Part shown: in pieces, positions 38,801-56,895 of the stretch | Position numbering within the stretch: the stretch's first letter is position 1 | Layout of the letters: each line of letters opens with the position of its first letter | Assembly: GCA_007922305.1 (NCBI GenBank) | Contig: ML677335.1 | Coordinates: forward strand, 19,068,246-19,132,245 | Length of the DNA: 64,000 bases | Reading direction: 5' to 3' | Origin: Dermatemys mawii | Lineage: Eukaryota; Chordata; Testudines; Dermatemydidae | Notes under the pieces: generated by a model | Told to the model about the DNA's origin: nothing | The model's database searches: none | Seen by the model: only the letters and a program-made list of their open reading frames with translations | Translations under genes and position numbers: made by a program

Positions 38801-41800
38801 GCTGCTCTGTAAGCTGAAAAGAAGACTCTAGAGGGGCAGAAGGAATGATAAATGACCAGTATGTTTTCCAACCTGTAAAGAACTGAGAGGGAGAAAGGTC
38901 ATGCAGTTTCTTCTGTGTAGACCCTCACAGCTACTGTTCTGGCCTCAGGAGCAGGTGATTCATGTGATTGATGTGGTTCTGCCCAGCAAGACTCCCTCTG
39001 AACCTGCAATTACTCCAGGGCCTTTGAAATTTGCTGTGTTGTTAAAGACAGGTTTTTAAAATTCCAAAAGGATGGCTTATTTTCAAAATTCCCAAACAAT
39101 TTTGCTTTGTACATTCCACTGCAAAAATATTTGGCAAATTTTGTTGGTGGGTTTCCCAGAAGGCTGAACTTTCTACGGAACATGTCAGCCTTCTGATGAG
39201 TTGGGATATACAAATATTGTTGGCTTCTGTATCCTTGTGTGGCATTTTTTTGGTCAAAACTGTGGGCAACTGTTCTTGGACACCCTCGTCTCATTTGGTC
39301 AATAGTGATCTTTATATGGCAACTTTATGCTTTGTTTTTTCATTTTAAAAAATAGTAATATAAAAAAATCTGAAAAATACATGAAAGTCCTATTAAGTGT
39401 ATGACTTAATTAGGGGACTACATCAGAGGGTTGTTATTGAAAGATTAATCTTTTCCCATTTAAGGCTTAAGAAAGGTCAGTAGTTACTGAAAACCATAAC
39501 AAGATTATCACTGTTCAGTGGATTAACAGAAATGAGTTGGTGGTCTGAATACAGAGTTTACATCATAATCTCAACCAGCACAATTAGCACTATTTGGCAA
39601 TCTCAGCAGAAACACCAAAAATAGATAGGACATGGAGACTTATAAGATTTGAGAGTCCCTGAAGAGGGTGGGGAAGTTTACAGTGCCAATACTTGTACTT
39701 TACCTGTAAACAAATGCAGGATTTCCATTCCCAGGCTGTAAAATCAGCATTAAGTTCACCTCCAAAAGGTCTAGCAAACCCATAGGAAGTAAGCCTCTGG
39801 GTCTGTAACTCACTGGAGGTTTTTTGGTGTCTCAAGATGATACAATACAAATTAATCCCACACCGATCTCAAACTCTCGCAGTACCTATTCAGTTAAAGT
39901 AAGTTAGGAATGTGTGTAGAAAATTTGACTGAATTTTCTTGTGGCTATAGCTCAATGCCTTGAATTGGTTAGTAGTTCTGTTTTGTATGTTCTGTATGGA
40001 GGTGAAGATAGAACTGTTATTAGATAAGAAAACTGCTGACTTCTTTCCAAAAAGTAACTACTCTTGTACTATTTATTTATTCTGAAGCTTCCTTGGAACC
40101 TTTAATAAGTTACTGGCATCACTAAAAGTCAAAAAAAAAAAGGTCTTTGATATAAATGACATAACCCTTAGCAAAAATCTATGCTATTAGAATGACCTAC
40201 TAGAAAGGGAAGAGGAAGTATGATTTATTGTTATTACCAGTCATCATAAAATTTTAGAAGTTATTGATCTGAAAATCACTCAGATCCTTAAAAATACGTA
40301 TTTATTATATTAAAAATAAAGGTAGGCAATAGTAATGCCCTACAAATAAAATTCACATATAAAAAATGGAACACTAAATATAATTTAAAAAATTCTGTGA
40401 TTCAGATTAGGATGAGACAGGTTGCTGGTAATTTAGCTCTTGTATTGAATCTTCTAATGATTTTCTGTTGACTCCATTGTTTATATATTAGTTGTTTTTC
40501 TCTGAACTATTTATCTGTGAAAAATAAATGACAAAAAAAGAAAACAATTCCTATTTGTAATGCTTGCAGTACCACCATGGATGGTGCACTGGCTTTTGTT
40601 TGAAATGATTAATGTTGGCAGCTGTTTTCTCTTTATTGAATGCATAATTCTGATGGAAGACTGAGGAATTTGGCTACCTGACAGAGCAAACTAGATTCTG
40701 CAATGTCACTGTTACAAGAAAACTAGGCTTTATTTTCCGTAGTCTCTCTTCAGTGCACTCTTAGAGGGACAGGTTTTCACTACCTTCACCCCTTTCTGGG
40801 TGCAACCCTAGAATCCTCTCTTAGACTGGATCTCTGGGCTACAGACCCCCTATTTCCCAACTGTGTTAATCCAACAGGCTCAATTGTATTTGGCACCAAT
40901 ATCCTCTGGGAACCTTTGACAGTGACTGATTAAAGTGACTCAAAAATAGCTTCCTCAAAATGAAGCAAAATTTATTTATCAAAAGATATATAGTACACAA
41001 CAAAAGGAATAAAACAAAAAAGTCCCATGTGCATATTTTCCCTTATCTAAATCTTATTTTTCCTTGCAAGCTTTGGTATGTTAAATTCAGCCTGGTCACT
41101 TCCATCTCTGGGTTGAGAGAGACAGTCTGCTTGCTCCGGTTTCTGTCACTATGTCTCTGTCAGTAATCTTTCCCTTGGAAGCTACTGACAACCATCTCAA
41201 TCTGCTTCTTTTGGGATACTATTATTAAGGTTTTAATATCCTCTTTGATCCTAAGCTTGGGTCTGGAAAAAGTAAACTTTAGAGCCAGGTAGGGGCATTC
41301 ATCAATTGATAATTTCTACATTGTTTCCTCAGGGACCATTGGTATTTTCTGGACTGGACTATACCTTATCTTTGTCATTGTTTTGTTTCCTCTTTGTTCT
41401 CCCACTTTGAGCCTCCTTTGATTTAATTCTATGTGATCAGTTAGAATAGTATCAAATGGGTGAGCTGAGGTATAGATGGTAGTTATGCAAAATAATATAC
41501 ATAACTCCCTCCTTTTCCACATGCAGTAAATCCAGAACTATTCTCCTCCTCCCTATTTTTAAGTTGTATAGGCATAAGGCATAGCAGTGCAGCACAGTGC
41601 AGTATAAATATAACAGAGTATTTGGGAAACCTTGATGGGTGAGTGACAAAAAATGTTTTTTCTTAATTTTATGTGATTGTATAGGTCTCCATACATGAGA
41701 TGGCAAACATAAGCTTCATGTAAAAATAATAATTGAGCCTCTTGGTGGGGAAGCAAGAACTGTTCTTCTGGAAAATCGAAAGTTTCATGTGGGACTGAAA

Positions 41801-42290
41801 ATGCTTGCAACTACAGAGAAAATAAAAACACAAATACCAGGACTTAAATCATACTGACACAACAAGAGGTTTCTAAGAAAAGAATGGTTCAAAATTTAAA
41901 AACAGACTTACAACCACCTAAAGATATATATCCCATTTACTGAAAAGCAAAGGCAGGCAAACACTTGTATCAGTGGCAAAGGGAATACTTACATCAGCAC
42001 ATCAGTGTATGCCAAGAGCAAGAAATATAAGCCAGCAAATCAGAGTCTGAAACAAGGTGCTTCCATTGCAATTAGTGACAGAAACATATGTAAAAGTGAA
42101 ACCTTCACAAGTGTTATCTGACAGGTCTAAGTAATGCTAGGATGTGCAATCCATCTTCAGATTTTCTTGATCATATTAGAATTCATCAGTCTTACACTGT
42201 GTCATACAAACTACTTGTCATGAGATTCCGCAGCCTTTTTTCCATGAGGCAGCAAGCAAATGTGACATGACTGTGACAAATGTGAAGAAC

Positions 42291-42492
42291 TACAATATAG
42301 CCATTTCATTAGAGACAGGCCCGCTTGCGAACTCACAGGTGCTAAAAATAACACCATAGTTTGGGACAAACTTGAGCACACTGGCTGTGAGTCCAAACTG
42401 GAGTCCAGGTATGCCCTTGGTCTTCACAGGTTTAAGAAGTTTCCCTAAAACAGTCAACCATGCCAATAAAATGGACATTATAGATACAACTT
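42291..42492 (-). pseudogene. SLC25A43: Mitochondrial carrier pseudogene fragment, SLC25A43-like
   Basis: Three minus-strand blocks, each in a different frame, resemble the last carrier repeat and C-terminus of SLC25A43, an inner-mitochondrial-membrane solute carrier of unknown substrate. Block 1 (42488-42435) reads VHFIGMVDCFRE. Block 2 (42427-42329) reads KTKGIPGL, GLTASVLKFVPNYG and VIFSTCEF. Block 3 (42326-42291) reads KRACL, two stops, then NGYIV. At least two frameshifts and several stops show it is dead. Only about 65 of roughly 340 residues are recognisable. The upstream edge has a splice-acceptor-like ttctacttcag on the minus strand, so it may be a copied exon rather than a retrocopy. 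The family assignment (SLC25) is firmer than the member, which rests on recall of the family sequence. Confidence 0.6.
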
Positions 42493-44873
42493 CTGAAGTA
42501 GAATTAAAAAATCAAAGAGTTTATGATAAAAAATTGAATAGGTATAAAAATGGATTGTCATTTATTAAACATTGTTGCTGAATCATATGGGCATGTTTTG
42601 CTCTTTAGGTAGTGCTATCTGATATACATTTATACCAGCTCAGGATCTACCCATTGGTTTAAATTTAGTATATCCATATGTGTTACCCTGGGTTTAGAGA
42701 TGACAGCTGTTATGTCAGTTTAATTTCCAGTAAAAGCTCTGATTCTGAGCAAATCAATCTACAGATTTTTCCTCTGTCGTTATACAGTTGGCATGAACTG
42801 AACCATTTAAAGTGTCTTCAAAGCTACTCAGCATAGATTGATGGGAAAGTGGAAGGATTTAAAGATTACAGTTTTCAAAGACAGAGTAGGAAAAATTTTG
42901 AACGTGACTTTCCTTAGACTAACTTAGATCTTTTTTTCCCTCTTAAATATGGTTGTCATTTCTTAAATAAAAATGATTTTAAAAGATAGTCTATGTTGCA
43001 TCCACATTGTCTCTCCCTCGGAGACAAACTAGAGTTCTGAACTAGCCTGCATTTCAAAATCCTGGGTACATTGATAACATAACATAAGAAACATAAGAAG
43101 ATAGAGAGGTGGTAAAATGAAACCTGAAAATGAAAGCTGGCTTCGTCTCTGTGTTTTTGTTAAAATTGCCAAATAGCATTTGTATTACACACTGCACTAT
43201 ATGGAAAAAATTGAATTAGCTATGTGCACTCTTCACAATGTGACAACATGATGTGATATGACTGGTTTCTTGTAACAAGAGGAGGAATTTAGCAAAATAA
43301 TAGGCCAAGTGGGCAAATTATCAATTTATTCTGTCATTTAGTGATAGCTACAAAGAAACTGGTTGGAGGTCAATTTTCCTTTTCAACTGCATAAAAGATC
43401 ATGTGACTCAGTCACAGCACCTAGGATTATTAAGTGCATGTCTGCTTGTCTGACAGTTTGTAATTATATTCTATTTGTTCAGCATGGGAGGTTTTTGTTT
43501 ATTTGTGGTCTTGTGTGTCTAAACTATAAGATACCACTTAGCCAGCTCCAAGAAATCTTACTAATTTGTGGAGAAGGGAGGAGACAGGACAGATCTCTTC
43601 TTTTAGTTCTGCATTCTTGAAAGCATCTCAGATGCCATACCAGTAAATTCTTATCCGTGAATGCAGATTAATATATCAAGCCAAATTATCTATTGACTTA
43701 AACACTATTCAACTCCATGGTCTGAAAATAGATACTGATGTCAGTTCACAGGATGTAAGTCAATGCATATAGGGAGATGTTCTGAGGGATCTGAAGTGAT
43801 TCCTTGCTTAGGTTAAGGGGGAAAAAAAAGCTTAAACTTCAGACATCTGTTTTCTTAACAAGAAAAATAGATACGTTGAAGGTCAATGTTAAAAGTAAAG
43901 ACATGCCAGAGCAGCACCACTGAAAAGCTAGCTTTGCTAATGCATTTAAACCTTTCAAGGACTATATTCCCTTGTCAGAGTCAGTGGAAATGTTATAGAA
44001 AAGGTTTTTATTAAAGTTGTACACTTATTGGAAACAGCATCTTTATGCTGTGAGTATAACTGAGAGAAATATATAACACTGGTATGACTGTTTTCCCCTT
44101 CAACATAGAAAGTTGTTATAAATGGCTTTGCAAGTCAATGGCATACTGTAGTAGCAACTGTATCAGTGGACATAGTGTAGCAATATGCCACATGTTTAGA
44201 AATCTGGCTTGCAGTGAACAGATTCAGTGAGTTAAAACTTGTGTTTTATTAAGGCATAAGAAACTGGCTAATTTCCAAATGGTTATTCTCTAGTGGTCAA
44301 GTTAATTTACTAAGAGAGAAGCTAGGGAACACTGTGCTGGAAAGAAGGGAGGGTTCCTAGCTCTTGGGAGCTGAAATGGGTCATAACTTATACCTGAATA
44401 AATTCTTGCTGCTACAAACTCTCCTCCTGTCCTTCCTCTGGCCTGGCCTCTTAATATGACCCATCTACCCATTCTGCCAGATCTTTCTCTTGGGTTAGAA
44501 AACAGGAGTGGGAGATAGGTTTCACTGAGGTGTCATGCTAGAAACAGGAAAAAGCGATCATGAAATTCAGAGTGGCTCCATGCAGGGAGGCTGGATCAGC
44601 TGATGAGTGTAAGCATTCCAGGAGTATGAGACTGCTGTTCCATGGAGGAAGCGGTATTCTGGTGTGCAGTCATGAAGTTGGAGATTGTTAAAAAGATAGA
44701 AGAGACAAGAGAAGAAAAGTCAATTTGTCAGTCCCTCTGAGGTTGCAGAATGCTGAAGACAAGAATCATAATCTTCAGTGCTCTAAGAATTAGGTTCATT
44801 TTTATTTTAGTTTGTGTAATTAGGTTTATATCCCCCTATGAAATAAACTTTCTATTCTCCAGAAGATCTACAT

Positions 44874-45945
44874 CAGTAGCATAGCTGCAGGGATCGGGGG
44901 AAGCAGCCACTCCCCCTGAGCCCAGAATTCCAAAAGTGGCACCTTTTCAACTATTAACTTTGTTTTTTTTAAAAAAAAATTTTCCCCTTGTATAAGTTAA
45001 AACATCCTCCCTTGGCACCGGAGGGTTGTCGACCACAGCCTCGGGGCAATGAAAAGGAAGGAGAAAACAGGCAACAAGCCTGCCCCCTTCTTATGTGTCT
45101 TCCCCTAGGGCAGCACCGCTCGCACATGCCCTCTCGCGCTGCAGGACACAGCCCGGGAGCTGCGGTTGCTGCTGCTATCATGTGAACTGCCCCAGATCTT
45201 TTATTTCCCTTGACTCTGCTTTCTGCCTTTCACTTCTCCCTCGCCCAGCCTCCAGCTTTGCCTCCCAGACTCACTGATCCTCTGCTGCTTGATTGATTGA
45301 CCCAGCCAGCTTAGCTCCAGGGGACACACACCAATCATCCTCGGGGTCACCAGAGCCTTTGCAAATAATGTTTAAGGAGGAAATGAGAGGGTAGGGGGAA
45401 GGAACACATAGCTTTTATTATTCCTGGTCCGCGTTCAGCGCTGAGGTTTGCAGCAGTTTCTCAGAGCCTGTGCAACATGTGCCGCTAGGCGAGCGGGTGT
45501 GTGTGTTGAATTATACTCACTAATGTGCGCGATGCAAAGGGGTAAGGTGAGCAAAGGGATTGTCTGCTACCCGGTTCAGAGCCACTGGCCTAGTCTGCAT
45601 GAAGGAAGCCTAGACGAAAGAGACTGTTGTAGTTGGCTCATACATTATTTATATGTTTGGATTTACTTTTGAAATTGAAAATAACAAGTCAGTACAATAG
45701 CAATGTGCTCATGTGTATTATTTAGCACTGATCTTACAAATATGCGAACTTACTGTAAAAGGTCTTTTTAAAATATATTTTAAGTACAAAATAGCACAAG
45801 TACTTATTTTGAAACTATTATCTTCCAAGTGTTTTTATTTTAAACACAAAATAAATATCTGTAATAAATTAGTTTATTCCGTGTGTGAAGTGGCAGCTTT
45901 TTTGGTGCTCGCTCCCCGTGATGTTAAAACCTGGCTATGCCACTG
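44874..45945. mobile_element. 1.07-kb hAT-like non-autonomous transposon, GC-rich left half
   Basis: The left end cagtagcatagctgcaggg matches the reverse complement of the right end, cagtggcatagccaggtt. The flanks gatctaca (44865-44872) and gatctaat (45946-45953) look like an imperfect 8-bp duplication, the hAT signature. 44980-45560 is GC-rich with many CpGs, unlike the surrounding DNA. The right part is AT-rich and may be a separate insertion. Open frames across the GC-rich part show no recognisable transposase and run on both strands. Confidence 0.55.
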
Positions 45946-46029
45946 GATCTAATATTTTTGGAAGGAGCTAAAATGTGCCCATCTAATCAAAATTCCAGAT
46001 TGTTAGCGAGTTAGGGACACTGCTTCTAA

Positions 46030-50577
<4,548 letters not shown>

Positions 50578-51851
50578 TAAAAAATTTTAGAAACCTTCTA
50601 TCAGAAAAGTAAAATTATATGTCAATGAGAACTGTAATATTGTGTGTCTTTATTCCTAGCAGACAATCTCTAACGTACATTAAAGACAAGATCCCTGAAT
50701 CTCACCAAGCTGTGCTTGGCACAGGATACTGCAAAAGTGGAGAAAGTCTTGTTCCCTGCCCCCTGCCCCCGCCACCTCATCCTGGGGATGACCAGGGACT
50801 AAAGTGACTCTTGTCATGTTCTTTTATCATAGCTTTTTGGGTGTAATACACACATATTACATATGAGGGGAGATAACTATGTGATAAACTCTATAAATAT
50901 GTGCACACAATTAGAAATATAACAGATGTGATTCAATTTGTAAATTGAATGTTGTCCTCAGAGTAAACAGGCAATTTAAACATTAAAGGAAAATGGAGCA
51001 GAAAACTGATATTTTAATTACTTCTAAGAAGTTACTTTTCTTATTTTTTATATTCTGCTTCTTCTAAAAATCTGCCTGCCCTCAATATATTTAAAAAACA
51101 TTACAATTCGAAATCTAGCAGGTATTTGGATTTATTCTTTTTTAATTTTTTTTTCAGAAGTCTGATAAATTCTTTTATTCTTTTGCTCTTTGAATTGTGG
51201 TTTCTGCTGCCATCTAGCTTAGAAGCACATTTATTTTAGTTTCAGTTAGTAGAGCTCAAACAATTCTGCTGTCAAAATGTAATTTTGATTTCAAGTAACT
51301 ATAAATTCACTCCAAATAATGGGAAGTGATTCACTTCTTTAAATAGTTTCCAAACTGGTGCTAAAACAAGAATACTATTGCATTTTATGCTAAATTTGAA
51401 ATTAACACTTCAAATCCCAAGTAATAGCTTTTTATTTTTGCCTCAGTCATGTAGCTAATGTTAATCTTTGATCCATTTTAATAGATTTAATTCAAAATTT
51501 ATATATTACGTAAATACAAAAGATGTATGATACACATTTTTCTTTGAATTAAATATTTTTTGTTATGACTTCATATTTCTTTCATAATTGTGTCTAACGT
51601 AACTTAATATTTGTGTTAAGTTTGGAACTTTGGTTTAAAACAATGCTTCATGTGAATTCAACTAGTGGGTAAAATGTTAACCTCATGAGTGAAAATCAAA
51701 CAGAAATGAGTTTGCTAATGACTATTTTCCAATTAGCAGAGGGCTTCCAAACTCTGTATATATCATATTGATTAGATCAATTAAAGTGAGTAGATCAGAT
51801 TGGCTTTTGAAGAAGAGTCTGTTAGTAGGCGGAAGTAAGTAGGTCCCGCTT

Positions 51852-52024
51852 AGGGTTGCTAACTCTGACTGAAGTTATTCTGGGAGATTTTTTTCACCCA
51901 ACATGACATAATGTCATTTTCTTAAAATATCCTATTTAAAATCTCCTGGATTCCTTTCAATAGTCACTGGGAAATTGATGCCAATTCTGGAGACTCCAGG
52001 CAATCCTAGAGGGTTGGCAACCCT
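51852..52024. mobile_element. 173-bp TIR element (agggttgctaac...ggttggcaaccct)
   Basis: The left end agggttgctaactctg and the reverse complement of the right end, agggttgccaaccctc, form terminal inverted repeats. The interior contains ctgggagatttttttcaccc and ctggagactccaggcaatcc, a style I recall from turtle MITEs. No clear target duplication could be defined, so the superfamily is open. Confidence 0.6.
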
Positions 52025-52410
52025 CTCTCCCTAACTGTTAATATAGAAGACTAGTTTGGTAGCTAAAAGTAACTAGCTAACCTACAAGTGGATAGCTGGT
52101 ATTCCCCTATCAATTTGAGACACAGATATCTTCTCTCTTCAGATCTGAATAAAACATAAGCACAACTTGAACAAAGAAGATTTCCTTATTTATCTCAAGG
52201 CTATAAACTTGCCTTTCAACAAATTAAACAGACAAACATGATTGTATCATATCCATACAGCTGTTTCACAGTATGTTTCCTTCTGGCAGCTAAGGAGTGG
52301 CTAGAGTAAGATAAACGTACTGTCTTGATGCCACAAGTCCTTGAGGTTGTTACAGTCAAAACTTTTTGAAAAATATGGTTTCATAGCTAAATTGTTTTGA
52401 ATTATAATTT

Positions 52411-52496
52411 TGGGCTTAATCCTTCAAGGTGAAGTAAGTGGGACTCTGGATATGTTTAAGTTAAGCATATGTTTAAGAACTTTGCTGGAATGGACC
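52411..52496. repeat. MITE-like palindrome fragment
   Basis: It contains tatgtttaagttaagcatatg and ends ctttgctggaatggacc, matching the family at 30391-30545 and 32521-32645. Confidence 0.5.
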
Positions 52497-52578
52497 AGAA
52501 TACCTAGCCTCTTGCAAGATTGAGGCCTTAAAATCTAGAGTAGTAGATCAATGTGGTCTTGCTTCCCTACCTGCATAG

Positions 52579-52923
<345 letters not shown>

Positions 52924-53431
52924 TAGAGTTAAGTCTCCATCGCCTTTTCCATCAGAAACTCTTACTCTAAAGAGTTTATAACTCACCCACAAAATAGCAC
53001 TTCTGGCTGAAACTTAGCACTCAGAGTTGCAGTCCCAGAGCAAATTATTTAGAGAAGAGAACTAGGAAAAATCCATCTAACCATTTTGATGCATACAGGG
53101 GCAAAAACGGAAGTTTACAATAGATATTTCAATATTTTATTTGACTGAAACTCATGAATCGCTTTTATTTTTTACAGCCTACTGATGCCAAATTCTTGCA
53201 GGCTACTAATGCCTGATGTGAACAAGTTGCTTTGCTTGTTTAAAAAAATATAATTGTTTTATGGAAATATTAATCATATTGTGTTATTTCAAGAAATGCT
53301 TATCCTCATTAATTGTTTTAAATCCTCAGGCTTGTCCTGCTGAAATGTAGCTAATACAGAATGTTGCTGTAATAAGAGTCTGTTCCTATTCAGTTATATT
53401 TCAATATTTTTAAGCCTAAACTTCTAGATGA

Positions 53432-53591
53432 AGGCCCCAATTCTATGAACACTTATGCGTGCGCCTAGATGTAGGCACAGGAGTATTCACTTGATTTCAA
53501 GTAATGTCCTTAGACTGTTGCTTTGAATTTAGTATAGCCACTCACATGCCTAATGTTAAGCATATTTGTAAGTGATTGCAGGATCGGGCCC
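53432..53591. repeat. MITE-like palindrome (aggccccaattct...gatcgggccct)
   Basis: The left end aggccccaattctatgaac pairs loosely with the right end gattgcaggatcgggccct. The interior includes acatgcctaatgttaagcat. It is an older, more diverged copy of the family at 32521. Confidence 0.5.
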
Positions 53592-53667
53592 TAAGTAATC
53601 TGAGAGACAGGTAAAACAATGCCACTACTGCCAGAATTCTTACATATCTGTGTTACCTGATCTTGTT

Positions 53668-54288
53668 CAGGGCCGGCTCTTGGCACCAGCAAAGCAAGCA
53701 GGTGCCTGGGGCAGCACATTTGCAGGGGCATTATTTGGGCCATTCCCCCCACCCCTTTTTTTTTTTTTAAGTTTCATTTCTTTAAAAGAAGACTGTGATA
53801 TTGCACTGGCAAATTGCCCATAGAAACAGAGTGGAACAAAAGAATAATATAGGCACCTCAACTTTTCCGCATTTATATAGGACAGTCTTATAATATGCAT
53901 CCAGATATCCTCCAGTCACACAAGCTGAAAATTGTTCCACTTTTCTGCAGTTCTGTAACCATATGGAAACCAACCCTGTCTGTGTTCTGTGCACATCCAA
54001 AATACCTGCTGAATGACCCACACTGGGAGTGAGTTACTAGTGACCCAGGACTGGGGCAGCAGGAAGATGCAGGTGGCAAGGAGAGTCCAGGACTGGGGCG
54101 GCAGGAGGTGCGGGTACGGCGGGGGGAGAACCCAGAGCTGGGGTGGCAGGGGGTGCGGGTAGGAGGGGGAGAGCTAAGGGCTGGGGCAGCAGCGGGGTGC
54201 GGGGGCGGGGGGAGGATCCCAGGGCTGTGGTCGGGGGCAGCCAAAAAATTTTTTGCTTGGGGTGGCAAAAAACCTAGAGCCAGCCCTG
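53668..54288. mobile_element. 621-bp hAT non-autonomous transposon, 8-bp target duplication
   Basis: The left end cagggccggctcttggc matches the reverse complement of the right end, cagggctggctctaggt. ATCTTGTT is repeated exactly at 53660-53667 and 54289-54296; an 8-bp duplication defines hAT elements. The outer parts are GC-rich (ggcaccagc, gcttggggtggc), but 53752-54030 is AT-rich and does not resemble either end. Either an internal insertion or a captured host fragment is possible. No transposase is encoded. Confidence 0.85.
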
Positions 54289-56731
54289 ATCTTGTTACTC
54301 CCTTTCTTTACATTGGCCATTGGAGAAATTCTACCTAGTCAAAATGTAGCAATGTGTATTAGATTTCATATAGATTTGCTGAACAACATTGCGCAACTAA
54401 CAGGCAGGGGAAAGGTAACCCAGATTTGTAAAAGTGACCTTCATTTTTGTGCTCACAGTTTAAAAGGGCACAAATAATAGCCATTTAGAAATGTTAATTA
54501 CCAGATTTCACCTGCAAACCAGGAATTTAGTCAGATATCATTATTTTGCTGCTGAATTACTGCTAGAGCTCTCCTCTTGGGTGAGTAAGTCATAGGACTT
54601 CATGAATTCCATCAGAGAAGCTTCAGTAGTTGACAGCTAAAGTTCCACATCTTTTGACAACCATTTTAAAATGTAGTATAAATTGAGTTTTTAGTTTATT
54701 GAAAAGGTGATCTCTAGCTTGCAGTAATGCTGAGTTTGTGGCTTCCAGCTTTATATCACATTGTCAGCCACTTTTGTCAAATTGTGAAGCAAACACTTTC
54801 CACTAGAAATCTCCAGAAAATATGTATATATATCCATATAGGTTCAATAGGAAAGTTGCATTCTTTTCTTTCTTTATCATCCATGCCTTTGTCAACACAA
54901 CATGGAGCTATAACTTCAAAATATTCAGACATTACAGGGCAGAAAGCAGCAACCTACTTAGTAAGAGTAGATTGTACTTACATTCCACCATTCACACTGG
55001 CCACAGAATGATTTTCCTGGTAAAATTTAACATGTTACTTTTGAGTTAGAACCTTAAATAACCTGAGAGAGCATCTGATTCCCAATCTGATATCGTGACA
55101 GTAGCCATCGCTGGAGTTGCTTGAACTTCCTAGTGTAAATAGGAAGGGACAGATGGCAGAAGATTCTCAGACAGGGGTCCTTAAATTAGAAATTAATGTC
55201 CTTCATCCAGCTGTATCTGAACTTGAGTATCTCCTTAACACACTGTACGACTCACCTATTTTCCTGGGCTTTTTCCAGGGAAGGGGATTTATTAAGTGGA
55301 GCTTATTCTGAGTGTACAGAAATTTTTGAGAGTTATGGTCTTATGGGGTTGTTTTTACTGGTTTTTTATGTGTTTTTGGTTAAATGTTGCAGCCCTGATT
55401 CTTAGTTTCACCATGGCCCCCATAAACCAGCTCTGGCATGAAGCTGGAAAACTCTCTTTTAGCGTTGGATTCTAGCGTAAATCAGGGACATTCCCAAGTG
55501 GTGCAGGGCCATTCTCCCAATTCAATACTTCCCTGCCACAGACAGCATGCCAGAGGTGTAGCTAGGAGTTAAATGGGCTGTGTCGGGGGTGGAATAGATG
55601 TGTACGGAAAGATGCTATAGATTTATAGAGAAAACTTCATAGATATCAATGGAATTCAGCTCTCCATAGCCAGTGCTGCTCAGCATCCATCATTCAATCC
55701 AGTAATACAAAAGGATGGATTCTAGTCTGCTTATATTTATTTGTTAATTTATTTAGATTTATCTCCAAATGTACCTATCAAAATTCTCTAGGTGCTGAGA
55801 AGAGATTAAAAGCACAAAGGCCCAATTCTGAGTTTAGCTTGACAGAATTTGGGATGCAACAGGTGGCTTTGTGCCGTTTTGGTCCCTGGTCTAAATTATA
55901 ACAGTTGCTTGGGCTGTTCTCTAGCATTTATTCTCTGCTGCAGTGACACTCTGTGGGTTGTTATAAAAGCCCAGAATAACTGGAGCAAAATACCATCTCC
56001 TAGCTGGGTGACAAATTGTTTTACTGTATCACTCTTTCTATTAAGTGAAACCTGACGGTCTCCCTGGATACTGTCATTTTCAGTGTCTAGAACTTTGTTC
56101 CACTGGAAGCCCCTGATCCCAACTGATGTCATTCCATGTGCTAATCAAGGGGAAAAATATGGCCAACAGAGATTATTTATTGTCATTGTTTTCTCTGCCT
56201 AAATTGTAGTTCTTGGGAATTGTTCAGGTGGCATGAGTTACCATAGGAAGAGGAGAGCAAGCACAGATTGCAGGTCAGGACCTGTTCATGCTATTCTGAA
56301 CTGGTGCCTAGCCTTTGATCTGGCCGTTACTCAGTTTGATATTGGTATTAAAAGACGAGTTTGGTATTAAAAGAGGAAAAAAATGTTGGACATGTGCAAA
56401 TGTCCAACATCACTTGAATAGGGCTGACATCGATGAAAGAATTTTTAGAACAGATCTAGTGACCACTAACTATCAAGAGATATTTGGTTCATTGTCGCTC
56501 TCTCTTCTTACGTCAAAAAAGGCACTTGAGTTTATACTATGAAGGTAAACTCAGGAAAAACATCATGCTGTGGTTGTATTTTATTTTTAACAACCTAGCA
56601 TGCTCTGGTTTATGATAATAATCCCATGAGGAAACCTTTATTTCTGCTTTGCTTCACTCTGAGAAGAACAGAACACATCACTGAAATGTCCTTTATTTTT
56701 CTGCATTGATGGAATTCCTTTCCATTCACAG

Positions 56732-56895
56732 GTTGATTTTGGCTTTGCAAAGAAAATAGGATTTGGAAAAAAAACATGGACTTTTTGTGGAACTCCAGAG
56801 TACGTAGCCCCAGAGATCATCCTGAACAAAGGTCATGACATTTCAGCAGACTACTGGTCACTGGGAATCTTAATGTATGAACTCTTGACTGGCAG
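56732..56895 (+). CDS. PRKG1: PRKG1 exon (probable exon 14): DFG and activation loop
   Basis: The exon encodes [20 protein letters not shown], then [17 protein letters not shown] and [20 protein letters not shown] binds the catalytic magnesium. The threonine in [10 protein letters not shown] is the activation-loop phosphorylation site, and EYVAPE is the APE motif. Phase is 0 at the start (acceptor attcacag). The last two bases begin the serine codon completed by the next exon, at donor gtatgg. Length 164 nt. Confidence 0.98.

Noticed and set aside
40960..41540. Possible antisense retroviral LTR
   Set aside because: Suggestive composition only; no terminal TG/CA pair or target duplication could be located.
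53888..54268. 126-codon minus-strand proline-rich open frame
   Set aside because: It lies inside the GC-rich, repetitive right half of the hAT element at 53668-54288; low-complexity composition, no domain.
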